This document shows positions 7,858 through 16,035 of a stretch of DNA of 24,781 bases, one piece after another. The position numbers and the translations under genes are program-made. The stretch is from Catenibacterium mitsuoka_A (GTDB taxonomy: Bacteria; Bacillota_I; Bacilli_A; Erysipelotrichales; Coprobacillaceae). Numbering within the stretch: position 1 is the stretch's first letter; every line of letters begins with the position of its first letter. The notes beneath the pieces were generated by a model. It was not told where the DNA came from, made no database searches, and saw only the letters and a list, made by a program, of their open reading frames with translations. The stretch is from the NCBI RefSeq assembly GCF_964259225.1, contig NZ_CAXVKN010000032.1; one strand, given 5' to 3'.

Positions 7858-8916
7858 TTAAGATGCTTGAATAATTTCTTTGACAGCTTCTAGGAATGCA
7901 TCCATTTCTTCATCATTTCCAATTGTGACACGTAAGTATTGATTAATACGTGGCGCATTGAAATATCTTACAATAATATGTTTCTTTCTTAACTCTTTAA
8001 AGATATGTTCTGCATCATAATCATCATGATGAATAAAGATGAAATTAGAATAACTGTCAGTCATAGTAAAGCCCATTTCTTTAAGGGCTTTTTTAGTACG
8101 TTCACGTGTTGCGATAATCTTTTTCGCATGTTCTTTAATCACTTCACTGTCTTGAATAGACGCTTCACCAATCACCTGAGCAAGTGCATCAATTGGATAT
8201 GAGTTGAATGAATTCTTTACATCATATAAATGTGATACAAGTTCTTTATTACCTAAAGCTACACCAAGTCTACTACCTGCAAGTGAACGGAATTTAGAGA
8301 ATGTATGAATCACAAGTAAGTTATCATATTTCTTTAAGAGTGGTATGACTGTTTCTCCACCAAAATCAATATAGGCTTCATCAATCACGACAACACTCTC
8401 AGAATTGTGTTTGATAATATCTTCGATATCATCTACAGACATAAGTTCACCTGTTGGCGCATTTGGATTAGGGAAGATAATTCCACCATTCTTATTAAAA
8501 TAATCTTCTTTCTTAATCTTAAATGCATCATCAAGTGCCACTGTCTTATAATCAATATTAAACAATTCACAATAAACAGGATAAAAAGAATAAGTAATAT
8601 CTGGGAAAAGAATAGGATTCTGTCCGTTAAAGCATGTTAAGAATGTTAAGGCAAGAACTTCATCACTTCCGTTACCTAAAAAGACCTGATCATCTTCTAA
8701 TCCATGATACTCTGCAATTAAATGTTTAAGCTTTGATGCATCTGCATCAGGATAGAGTCTTAGTTTAAATGGATCAAAAGATTGAATTGCTTCTTTGACT
8801 TTTTCTCCTGGTTCATATGGATTTTCATTTGTATTTAGTTTGATAAGATTAGACATCTTAGGCTGTTCCCCAGCCACATAAGGTTCTACATCTCTTAAAT
8901 TGTTTCTCCAGCTCAT
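7858..8916 (-). CDS. hisC: Histidinol-phosphate aminotransferase (HisC-type)
   Basis: Fold-type I PLP aminotransferase of 352 residues. Seen: LNTNENPYEP near the start (27-36), NPNAPTG (150-156), DEAYIDFGG (179-187) and the PLP lysine in SKFRSLAGSRLG (K208), all typical of HisC. The family converts histidinol phosphate to imidazole-acetol phosphate, but many members also act on phenylalanine and tyrosine. No other his gene is in the window. The ATG overlaps the HAD stop upstream (TAATG) with AGGGGG as SD, and ppaX follows after 24 bases. An orphan HisC beside phosphatases may be a broad aromatic aminotransferase; the sequence cannot decide. Confidence 0.85.
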   Translation of the reverse strand: MSWRNNLRDVEPYVAGEQPKMSNLIKLNTNENPYEPGEKVKEAIQSFDPFKLRLYPDADASKLKHLIAEYHGLEDDQVFLGNGSDEVLALTFLTCFNGQNPILFPDITYSFYPVYCELFNIDYKTVALDDAFKIKKEDYFNKNGGIIFPNPNAPTGELMSVDDIEDIIKHNSESVVVIDEAYIDFGGETVIPLLKKYDNLLVIHTFSKFRSLAGSRLGVALGNKELVSHLYDVKNSFNSYPIDALAQVIGEASIQDSEVIKEHAKKIIATRERTKKALKEMGFTMTDSYSNFIFIHHDDYDAEHIFKELRKKHIIVRYFNAPRINQYLRVTIGNDEEMDAFLEAVKEIIQAS

Positions 8917-9692
8917 TATATTTTACCCCCTAATATATCATCAATCATTTCATAGACACAACTATAAATATGATCTGCTTTTTCTTGAATATCATCATGT
9001 GCATAATTAAATGTACAACCATGATCTCCTGCTTCAATCATTGAAAGGTCATTCCATGAATCACCTATTGTATAGGTTATCGCATTTGTTTTGTCTTTGA
9101 GATAGGTTACACCACTCCCCTTAGAACAGTTGTTAGGAACAATATCTAGGAAATGAAGATTAGGATGACATTCAACATCATCACCATATTTGTCTTCAAT
9201 TCTTTTCTTAATGATATTAATTTGATCAGTCTGATTATCTTCCTGATTTAAGCTAATGATTTGAAATGAAGGACTTTTCTTCATTAATGTCATATAGTCG
9301 TCAGGAATAGGTATATTTCCCATATCACTATGTGCAAAAGATTGATGATTAAAACAACCATAACTATTCTTTCCATCACACATATGCACAAACATATTGG
9401 CATCTACTCCCCATTGTAGAATATTAAGTCCAATTGATTGTTCTATATGTTTCTCATAGAGAGTTTCTTTATTGGAATCAAGGATTGCCCCACCATTGTT
9501 TAAGACAAGATAATCAAAAGGATAACCATCCTGCTCAAGGATTTTATTCATTTCTAATATATGGCGTCCTGTACAATAAACAACTTGACCGCCTGCATCA
9601 TGAAAACGTGTTAAGGCTTCTTTGTTTAAAGGCGAGATCTGTTCATTATCACGATAAAGAGTTCCATCTATATCACAAAATACCATTTTCAT
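8916..9692 (-). CDS. Cof-type HAD-IIB phosphatase
   Basis: Soluble HAD-IIB hydrolase, the Cof subfamily that acts on small sugar or nucleotide phosphates. Motif I is DIDGT (7-11), and the C-terminal motif III/IV is TIGDSWNDLSMIEAG. The 258-residue length is normal for the family. A longer start exists at 9698 (TTG, two codons upstream), but ATG at 9692 is seven bases after a full AGGAGG, so I take the shorter form. It heads the four-gene operon ending in trxB; its 3' end overlaps hisC by one base. The substrate cannot be read from sequence. With HisC next door a histidinol-phosphate phosphatase is conceivable but speculative. Confidence 0.9.
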   Translation of the reverse strand: MKMVFCDIDGTLYRDNEQISPLNKEALTRFHDAGGQVVYCTGRHILEMNKILEQDGYPFDYLVLNNGGAILDSNKETLYEKHIEQSIGLNILQWGVDANMFVHMCDGKNSYGCFNHQSFAHSDMGNIPIPDDYMTLMKKSPSFQIISLNQEDNQTDQINIIKKRIEDKYGDDVECHPNLHFLDIVPNNCSKGSGVTYLKDKTNAITYTIGDSWNDLSMIEAGDHGCTFNYAHDDIQEKADHIYSCVYEMIDDILGGKI

Positions 9693-9714
9693 AGTCAACC
9701 CTCCTTAATTTCCC

Positions 9715-9720
9715 ATTATA
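9715..9720 (-). promoter_or_regulatory. Promoter -10 for the HAD-hisC-ppaX-trxB operon
   Basis: Perfect TATAAT on the minus strand about 23 bases before the ATG, between the terminator of the surface-protein gene and the operon. Only a T-rich stretch lies at -35. Confidence 0.6.
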
Positions 9721-9756
9721 TAGGAAGGTCTCAATAAAAAAAAGTCATATTAATAG

Positions 9757-9785
9757 AAAAAGACTGGAGAGAGATTTCTCCAGTC
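9757..9785 (-). terminator. Intrinsic terminator of the surface-protein gene
   Basis: Perfect 9-bp stem GACTGGAGA/TCTCCAGTC with a 6-base loop and five Ts, seven bases past the stop codon. Confidence 0.92.
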
Positions 9786-9792
9786 CTAAATA

Positions 9793-12700
9793 TTAGCTTT
9801 CTTTCTTAATAAGAATGAAAATAATAGAAATCATTGAGACTAAACCTAAACCAATTATCATTAATAGATTTGTTGGATCACCTGTTTGAATGATTTCTAT
9901 TGGTGTATTCTCATAATCAAATGTATATGTATCACCCTTCACATTTTCATCAATGACAACCTTCTTGACCTCTGTAGATAAATGGTAGCCAAATGGTGCT
10001 TTTGTTTCTTTGATATAGTATGTACCATATCTTAAATCTTTAAATGTTGCGCTACCATCTTTTGATGAGGCAGCAGCCATACTATAAATACAATCAGGGT
10101 CTTTGTAAAGTGTGAATTCAAAGTCTTTATCTTTGATTAATTGTTTTGTCTTTGCATCCACCTTATTCACCTGGATATTCACTAATATTGGCTTTTCTTT
10201 GATTTCTAAAGATAAATCTTCTTCCCCAGAAACAGTGAATGTAGTATCTGTTACTGTTTGATATCCTCTAGGTGTCTTTGTTTCCTTAAGAATATATTCT
10301 TTACCTGCTTCTAGATGACTTACTGCATGGGCTTTACCATCAGTGATCCATTGATCAATGAGATTTCCTTCCTCGTCAAATACAGAGAACTGGGCATCTA
10401 ATACAGGTTCACTTGTTTCTTCATCTACCTTATGGACAGTAATTTCAGCATCTTTCATCACAACTTCCTGATTTTCTTTAGAAACTGTAAATGTGATAGA
10501 TTCTGCTTTCACATAACCATCAGGCGCTGTTGTTTCAATAAGTGTATAAGTTTGACCTTCTTCTAGTCCACTAACATAATGAGGAACATGAGTAGAAGTC
10601 CATGAATCCACTACATTATTTGATTCATCTCTTACTTCTAGTTGTGCGCCTTCTAATTCTTCTTTACCTGTAATTGTAGTTTTTGAAACAGTGATCTGTC
10701 CATCCTTCATTACATATGCTTCATTCTTCTTCTCATTAGATACAGTGAATGTGATAGATTCAGCCTTAATATAACCATCTGGGGCTGTTGTTTCAATAAG
10801 TGTATATTTCTTTCCTTCTTCAAGTCCACTTACATAATGTGCTTCTTCACTAGAAGTCCATGAATCTACAACTTTATTCAATTCATCTCTTACTTCTAGA
10901 TGAGCACCTACTACTTCCTTCTTACCAGTTAAATCTGTCTTAGAAATCTTAACCTGTTTATCTTTCATTATAACTGCTTGATTCTTCTTTTCTTTAGATA
11001 CAGTAAACTTGATAGATTCAGCTTTCACAAAACCATTAGGTGCTGTGATTTCAGTTAAGATATAATTATGTCCTTCAGTTAATCCTTTGATTGAATGAGG
11101 CTTATTGGTAGAAGTCCATGTATCAATAATCTTTCCATTCATATCTGTGACCTGCATCTTTGCACCTTTGATTTCATCTGTGCCTGCAATATCTCTCTTA
11201 GATGCAGTAACAGTTGTATCTACAAAAGTCATAGAGAACAGCTTATCGCCAGTGATCTTAACATATTGTGTTTCATCAGATAAGACAAAGTTTTCTTTAT
11301 TACCATCTTCTTGATCTGGTGCAGATAATTCTTTTACATAATATGAACCATATGGTAAATTACCAGATTTTGCGATACCTTTGTCATTTGTCTTAATAGA
11401 CATCACAAGCTGACCTTTCTTATAAAGGGTATGACCGATATACATATCATTATTCGCATAGATACCAAATTCTCCACCCTTTAATGGCTGATTGTTTGTG
11501 TCACTCTTTAGTATTTCAATTTGTCCTACTTTTACTTTATCTTGAGATTCGACATGATTCCATACAATGGAAGTTGTCTGATCCTTATAAGTGAGTTCTA
11601 CTGTATAAGTTTGAGGATCTAAGTTATAACCTACAGGTGCTTTTGTTTCTTTTACTGTATAGATACCTAATACAAGATTATTTAATTGACCACGACCTGT
11701 CTTATCAGTCATGATCTTACCTACTTCTTTATTTTCTGAGTTATATACTGTATATTCAGCACCTTCTAATGACGCTTCACCTTGTACGAGTCCATCTGCA
11801 TCAGATTTCTTAATAAAAATTTGTCCTGTAGGGGCTTCATCAGTTATAGTGACTTCTGATGTTTCTCCTGGATTAACTGTTGTGCTAAATGTCGCTGTAT
11901 TCACTAAATATCCATGAGGGGCATTCTTTTCAGTAATGGTATATTCACCTACTAATAAGTTATCAAGTACTATTTCACCATTTGTGACTGTTACATCCTG
12001 ATTGAAGTTATTACCAGTGACATGGAATATGGCACCATCTATTAGTTTTCCAGCTACATCTGTCTTTCTAAGCTTTAATCTTCCAATCACTGCCTGGAAC
12101 TGTGCATTCGCAAATGTAGTGACTTCTGGAGGAAGTGTATACCAAGTACTAATATGCTGGTATTTATCATTGCCATTATGAATAATTAATGGCGCAAATG
12201 TGAAACCACCTGACTTATAACCAGAATAGACTGGACCTGTATAAGACGCATCTGCTTCATAATGCATTGTATCTCCACCATAGATATCTACTGTTTCACC
12301 TGACTGGTTTCTTGTTTCATTGACGACCTTTGCTTTATCTGTACCAGTACTAATAGTAATATGATATCCATTAGGACCATTGAGTCTGACTGATTCTGAT
12401 TTCTGTACTCTCGCATTTTGATCATAGTAAGTACTTAAATCATTCTTACTAAACAAAAGATTATTCTGATTCAAAGGATCAGGTTTAGAAGTCGCATAAT
12501 TATAGAAATCAGCAATCTTACCCTGTTTAAGTGATGTATTAGAATAAGCATGAGAAAGCGCCATGGACATAATGACATTCTTTTCATCATCATTTAATCC
12601 ATTCATACCATCCCATGTCTGATAACCAAACCATCCATAATACATAATCTTACGTATGTTCGCATATTTAGGTTCTGTGCTTGTATAAAAATCACCTGAC

Positions 12701-12909
12701 ATTGTCTGATTCGATGGAGTTGTTTTCTTATGTTCTATACACCAGGCTCTTCTTCCATCGATTGTGAAATTACCTACAGTACTGCCATATGCAGTAGATT
12801 TACCATGCCATTCCATTTTATAGGATGCTGCACTGACACTTTGTGTAGTGATCCCTACTATCATAAGTAATGATAATAGAACAGCACCTATTCTTCTTAC
12901 AATATTCAT
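9793..12909 (-). CDS. Sortase-type surface protein with thioester-like head and eight CnaB/SpaA domains
   Basis: Large Gram-positive surface adhesin or pilin-like protein, 1038 residues. Order: signal peptide (1-27, ending SVSA); a head domain (about 28-272) with AWCIEH like a thioester domain; eight beta-sandwich CnaB/SpaA units (273-360, 361-458, 459-566, 567-652, 653-738, 739-822, 823-907, 908-1003), most with an ETxAPxGY-like strand; an IIQTGD sorting motif (about 1006-1011); a hydrophobic helix and KKES tail. In-frame ATG codons extend to 13017, but those 36 extra codons run into the upstream gene's terminator and precede an ideal signal peptide, so I start at 12909 (AAAGGGAAA nine bases upstream). 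The last strand often carries Asp rather than Asn, so Lys-Asp isopeptide bonds are plausible. No sortase gene is nearby; it is transcribed alone. Confidence 0.9.
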   Translation of the reverse strand: MNIVRRIGAVLLSLLMIVGITTQSVSAASYKMEWHGKSTAYGSTVGNFTIDGRRAWCIEHKKTTPSNQTMSGDFYTSTEPKYANIRKIMYYGWFGYQTWDGMNGLNDDEKNVIMSMALSHAYSNTSLKQGKIADFYNYATSKPDPLNQNNLLFSKNDLSTYYDQNARVQKSESVRLNGPNGYHITISTGTDKAKVVNETRNQSGETVDIYGGDTMHYEADASYTGPVYSGYKSGGFTFAPLIIHNGNDKYQHISTWYTLPPEVTTFANAQFQAVIGRLKLRKTDVAGKLIDGAIFHVTGNNFNQDVTVTNGEIVLDNLLVGEYTITEKNAPHGYLVNTATFSTTVNPGETSEVTITDEAPTGQIFIKKSDADGLVQGEASLEGAEYTVYNSENKEVGKIMTDKTGRGQLNNLVLGIYTVKETKAPVGYNLDPQTYTVELTYKDQTTSIVWNHVESQDKVKVGQIEILKSDTNNQPLKGGEFGIYANNDMYIGHTLYKKGQLVMSIKTNDKGIAKSGNLPYGSYYVKELSAPDQEDGNKENFVLSDETQYVKITGDKLFSMTFVDTTVTASKRDIAGTDEIKGAKMQVTDMNGKIIDTWTSTNKPHSIKGLTEGHNYILTEITAPNGFVKAESIKFTVSKEKKNQAVIMKDKQVKISKTDLTGKKEVVGAHLEVRDELNKVVDSWTSSEEAHYVSGLEEGKKYTLIETTAPDGYIKAESITFTVSNEKKNEAYVMKDGQITVSKTTITGKEELEGAQLEVRDESNNVVDSWTSTHVPHYVSGLEEGQTYTLIETTAPDGYVKAESITFTVSKENQEVVMKDAEITVHKVDEETSEPVLDAQFSVFDEEGNLIDQWITDGKAHAVSHLEAGKEYILKETKTPRGYQTVTDTTFTVSGEEDLSLEIKEKPILVNIQVNKVDAKTKQLIKDKDFEFTLYKDPDCIYSMAAASSKDGSATFKDLRYGTYYIKETKAPFGYHLSTEVKKVVIDENVKGDTYTFDYENTPIEIIQTGDPTNLLMIIGLGLVSMISIIFILIKKES
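10189..11211 (-). repeat. Four tandem CnaB-like repeats in the stalk of the surface protein
   Basis: Four head-to-tail units of about 84-86 codons: 10954-11211, 10696-10953, 10444-10695 and 10189-10443. The second and third are the most alike, sharing long stretches such as TLIETTAPDGY and AESITFTVS; the last is the most divergent. The arrangement looks like internal duplication. Confidence 0.88.
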
Positions 12910-12997
12910 CTTGTTTCCCTTTCCACTAAATAAAAAAAGACATATATATGCCATGAGAGAATCTATATAAAACAGTACAATGACTGTAATTGGAGTC
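12910..12997 (-). promoter_or_regulatory. Leader of the surface-protein gene with an inverted repeat
   Basis: AT-rich 88-base region between the upstream terminator and the ATG. No promoter stands out: weak -10-like TATAGA and TATATA sequences occur. ACAGT-N6-ACTGT at 12972-12987 is a 16-base inverted repeat that could be an operator. Regulated expression would fit an adhesin, but this is weak evidence. Confidence 0.3.
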
Positions 12998-13031
12998 AAA
13001 AAAAGGGAAGCATGCATTATGCATACTTCCC
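12998..13031 (-). terminator. Intrinsic terminator after the zinc-ribbon membrane protein
   Basis: Stem GGGAAGTATGCA/TGCATGCTTCCC (one wobble) with a 3-base loop, followed by seven Ts. It lies partly inside the longest possible reading frame of the surface protein, which argues against that long start. Confidence 0.92.
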
Positions 13032-13044
13032 TGAGGAATACTCG

Positions 13045-13848
13045 TTAACGAGCAAGAGAATGGTTTCCTTCTGTTTGTGCTTTAAATTGTGATTGGTACT
13101 TATTTCCCGGGTAAACTACAAGAGATACTTTACTATCATTGATATAAGCACCTAAGCCATAATGGCCTAAGGATTTTTTATTTGTTTCAAATTCTTCTTG
13201 TTTATTGTGGAAAGTTTTCATCAGCTTATTGTATGTAGGCTGGTCAATCACTGATGTGATTAATTCTTTGTTGTCTTCCTGAAGAAGATCTTTGAATGTT
13301 TTACAGTTATCTTTTGTGATTGTAGTTTTGATAGAATCTGTCTTTGAACGATTATAAGTACGTTTAATCACAAGAGTTGTATCATCATTCAAAGATGTCT
13401 TACATGTAATAGCTGTATAGAGATCATTGTTGGAATAAACAGAATAATCGTAAGTAGCAGTAAATGTCTTACCATACTGTTTTTCTAATGATTTCTTATA
13501 AGACTGAGCAGGTTTGATGAATGTTTCAGCATTAGAAAATTTCTTCTTAAATGCGCTAGAAGAATCAAAGTGATAGACTTCTTCTCCTTCTGATTTCTTT
13601 AATTCACCTAACTCATAAAGTTTTGACTGCTGGAAATTAGATGTAATTGACTTTCCTGTAAAGAACTGACTATAGAATACAATAGCCATAGGAAGCGCAA
13701 TAGTCAGTAACATGATGACTAAATAACCTTTCATCATGCGACCTAGAATAGTCGTACTTCTAGGTGGATTTCTTCTTAAATCATAACCGCAATGTGGACA
13801 GAAGTGATCTGTGGGTCTGATATCTTTATGACAATGTGGACATTTCAT
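13045..13848 (-). CDS. Zinc-ribbon single-pass membrane protein, unknown function
   Basis: The 267-residue protein has one N-terminal zinc ribbon (Cys 3, 6, 17, 20), a basic linker, one membrane helix (about 41-59) and a polar, Lys-rich outer part of some 200 residues. The architecture resembles TcaA-like Gram-positive membrane proteins, but I do not recognise a family for the outer domain. It follows the thioredoxin-like lipoprotein gene by five bases, with AAGGAG eight bases before the ATG overlapping that gene's stop, so the two are made together and may act in the same outer-membrane-face process. The same ribbon-helix-outer-domain layout recurs in the gene at 2545-3774, but the outer domains differ. 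Confidence 0.82.
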   Translation of the reverse strand: MKCPHCHKDIRPTDHFCPHCGYDLRRNPPRSTTILGRMMKGYLVIMLLTIALPMAIVFYSQFFTGKSITSNFQQSKLYELGELKKSEGEEVYHFDSSSAFKKKFSNAETFIKPAQSYKKSLEKQYGKTFTATYDYSVYSNNDLYTAITCKTSLNDDTTLVIKRTYNRSKTDSIKTTITKDNCKTFKDLLQEDNKELITSVIDQPTYNKLMKTFHNKQEEFETNKKSLGHYGLGAYINDSKVSLVVYPGNKYQSQFKAQTEGNHSLAR

Positions 13849-13853
13849 AGTTA

Positions 13854-14357
13854 TTACTCCTTAAAATAATGATTCATAAATACTTTGAATTCTTTAATGA
13901 ATTCTTTTTTCTTTTTGATTTGTTGACTACGATCCTTAATCGCATAGTAGTCTTCATCAAGATACTGATATTTACTTTGTACAGAACCCTTTGAGATGAC
14001 TTCTAATGTGGGTGTCCAATTAAAATCAAATGTTTTATAGAGATTCTTATAGAACTCTTTTTCTTCTTTTGTGGCATCTTTTTTGAGTGATGCATCACGA
14101 TATGCTTTGATATTGAGGTAATAAACACCTTCATTTGGATGCTTATTAAGATAGTCTTCAAGGATAGGTTTAAAGGCCTGACAGTCTCCACAATCAGGAC
14201 GACCTAGATAAAGCATGAAAGAAACATCTTCTTTCATGAGTTTCTTTAATTCTGTATATTGTATCTCTTTAATACCTTTTACACTCTTTTTTTTAACTGA
14301 AGATGTACTACATCCTAAAAGTATTAAAGTAAGGCATAAAATGAGTAATTTCTTCAT
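13854..14357 (-). CDS. Thioredoxin-like lipoprotein
   Basis: A 167-residue protein with a lipoprotein signal: MKKLLIL then LLGC, giving lipidation at Cys16, so it should be anchored on the outer face of the membrane. The mature part is a thioredoxin fold: FMLYLGRPDCGDCQAF carries the redox pair CGDC (56-59), and WTPTLEV supplies the cis-proline strand. The family resembles the so-called bacteriocin transport accessory proteins, but no bacteriocin gene is near. An ATG two codons upstream (14363) lies only two bases from the SD AAGGAG, so the start at 14357, eight bases away, is better. It probably exchanges or reduces thiols of exported proteins; the partner is unknown. Confidence 0.85.
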   Translation of the reverse strand: MKKLLILCLTLILLGCSTSSVKKKSVKGIKEIQYTELKKLMKEDVSFMLYLGRPDCGDCQAFKPILEDYLNKHPNEGVYYLNIKAYRDASLKKDATKEEKEFYKNLYKTFDFNWTPTLEVISKGSVQSKYQYLDEDYYAIKDRSQQIKKKKEFIKEFKVFMNHYFKE

Positions 14358-14378
14358 TTTCATTTCTCCTTTTCGACT

Positions 14379-14387
14379 ATATTAACA
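14379..14387 (-). promoter_or_regulatory. Possible extended -10 promoter for the lipoprotein operon
   Basis: TGT followed by TAATAT on the minus strand (14379-14384), with no real -35. It would give a leader of about 15 bases. Confidence 0.4.
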
Positions 14388-14394
14388 CAAATAC

Positions 14395-14424
14395 AAAAAA
14401 AGCGAAACTAAGACGTCTCGCTTT
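14395..14424 (-). terminator. Intrinsic terminator of gpmI
   Basis: Stem AAGCGAGAC/GTTTCGCTT (one wobble) with a 6-base loop and seven Ts, ten bases beyond the gpmI stop. Confidence 0.88.
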
Positions 14425-14434
14425 AATAGTTCAA

Positions 14435-15961
14435 TTATTTAATAAGGCTTGTACCATCCATTTCTTCTGGGATAGCAAGTCCTAGAAGCTGTAACATAGT
14501 TGGAGCTAAGTCTCCAAGTTTTCCGCCTTCTTTTAATTCAAGGTGAGAGTTTGTTACGATTAAAGGTACATCGTTTGTAGTATGTGCTGTGAATGGGTTA
14601 CCTTCTTCATCAAGAAGTCTTTCTGCGTTACCATGGTCAGCAGTGATTAACATAGTACCACCAAGTTCAGCAACCTTTTCATATACTTCACCAACACAAT
14701 CATCAACAACTTCAACTGCTTTAATAGCTGCAGGAATAACACCTGTATGACCAACCATATCGCAGTTAGCGAAGTTAACGATGACTACATCGAATTCTCC
14801 AGAATCTAATTCTTCGATTAACTTATCTTTTACAAGGTAAGCACTCATTTCTGGCTGTAAGTCATAAGTAGCAACCTTAGGTGAGTTGATTAAGTCACGC
14901 TTAGCACCTTCGATTTCCTTATCTTCTCCACCATCAAAGAAGAATGTTACATGGGCATACTTTTCAGTTTCAGCAATTCTTAACTGCTTTAATCCTTGAG
15001 CTGATACATAATCACCAAATGTGTTAATTAATTCTGGTAATGCGAAAGCTACATGACCATTTACTGAATCAGCATATTTCATCATACATACGAAATAGAT
15101 ACCATTTCTCTTAGTTGCTGGTGTATATCCCTTATCTGCATAGAAATCAGGATTTGTCATAACAGTGGCAAGCTGGATTGCTCTGTCTGGACGGAAGTTA
15201 GCAAAGATAACTGAATCATTATCTTCTACAGCACCGTCTACTGCTGAGTTATAACCAGGTACTACGAATTCATCAAATACTTCTTCAGCATAAGAATCTT
15301 TTACGTACTGTACTGGATCAGTAAAGCTGTTTCCTTTATGATCAACAATTGCTTCATAAGCTAAGTTAACACGGTCAAATCTCTTATCACGGTCCATTGC
15401 ATAATAACGTCCAGAAATAGATGCGATTTCACCAACACCGATTTTCTTCATTTCTTCAGCAAGTTCACCAATGAAGTCTACTGCTGAATCAGGTGCTACG
15501 TCACGTCCATCTAAGAATGCATGTACATAAACCTTAGTTAAACCAGCATCTTTAGCAAGCTTTAATAAAGCAAAGATATGTTCATTTGAAGAGTGAACTC
15601 CTCCGCTAGATAATAATCCCCAGATATGTAACTTAGAATCATTCTTCTTAGCGTTTTCTACTGCTTCTACAAATTTTTCATTTGTGAAGAAAGTACCTTC
15701 AGTAATTGCTTTATTGATTAAAGTAAGTGACTGATAAACAGTACGTCCTGCACCAATATTCATATGACCAACTTCTGAGTTACCCATCTGTCCTTCAGGT
15801 AAACCAACAGCGTTACCACAAGCTTTAATAGTTGTAGTTGGATACATTGCCATTAAATCATCAAGATTAGGTGTATTAGCAAGTTTTACTGCGTTACCAT
15901 CAACTCTATCAGTTAATCCATAACCATCCATAATACATAAAACAATAGGTCTTTTTTTCAT
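14435..15961 (-). CDS. gpmI: 2,3-bisphosphoglycerate-independent phosphoglycerate mutase
   Basis: Glycolytic enzyme that interconverts 3- and 2-phosphoglycerate using two manganese ions and a phosphoserine intermediate. The 508 residues fit the iPGM family. Seen: metal site CIMDGYGL (9-16), the nucleophile Ser62 in GNSEVGHMNIGAGR (60-73), HAFLDGRDV, the DRDKRFDR loop and the second metal site TADHGNAE near the C-terminus. It stands alone between its own promoter (15990-16018) and terminator, not in the usual gapA-pgk-tpiA-gpmI-eno cluster. The SD GGAGG sits 10 bases before the ATG. Confidence 0.97.
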   Translation of the reverse strand: MKKRPIVLCIMDGYGLTDRVDGNAVKLANTPNLDDLMAMYPTTTIKACGNAVGLPEGQMGNSEVGHMNIGAGRTVYQSLTLINKAITEGTFFTNEKFVEAVENAKKNDSKLHIWGLLSSGGVHSSNEHIFALLKLAKDAGLTKVYVHAFLDGRDVAPDSAVDFIGELAEEMKKIGVGEIASISGRYYAMDRDKRFDRVNLAYEAIVDHKGNSFTDPVQYVKDSYAEEVFDEFVVPGYNSAVDGAVEDNDSVIFANFRPDRAIQLATVMTNPDFYADKGYTPATKRNGIYFVCMMKYADSVNGHVAFALPELINTFGDYVSAQGLKQLRIAETEKYAHVTFFFDGGEDKEIEGAKRDLINSPKVATYDLQPEMSAYLVKDKLIEELDSGEFDVVIVNFANCDMVGHTGVIPAAIKAVEVVDDCVGEVYEKVAELGGTMLITADHGNAERLLDEEGNPFTAHTTNDVPLIVTNSHLELKEGGKLGDLAPTMLQLLGLAIPEEMDGTSLIK

Positions 15962-15989
15962 AACTTTTCATCCTCCGTATACTTCAAAG

Positions 15990-16018
15990 ATAATAGCATT
16001 ATCCACTTTGAAATTCAA
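15990..16018 (-). promoter_or_regulatory. Promoter of gpmI
   Basis: -35 TTGAAT (16013-16018), a 17-base spacer and -10 TATTAT (15990-15995) preceded by TGC: the best sigma-A-type promoter in the window. It fits a strongly expressed glycolytic gene. Confidence 0.82.
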
Positions 16019-16035
16019 TAAGCATGATTTAAAAT

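Noticed and set aside
8005..8640. Plus-strand open frames inside hisC
   Set aside because: Antisense to a well-supported aminotransferase gene, low complexity, no ribosome site.
11095..11917. Plus-strand open frames inside the surface-protein repeats
   Set aside because: They lie antisense to a strongly supported gene and owe their openness to its codon repeats; no SD or known motif.
12910..13017. Longer N-terminus of the surface protein (36 extra codons)
   Set aside because: It overlaps the upstream terminator, lacks an SD and precedes a complete signal peptide.
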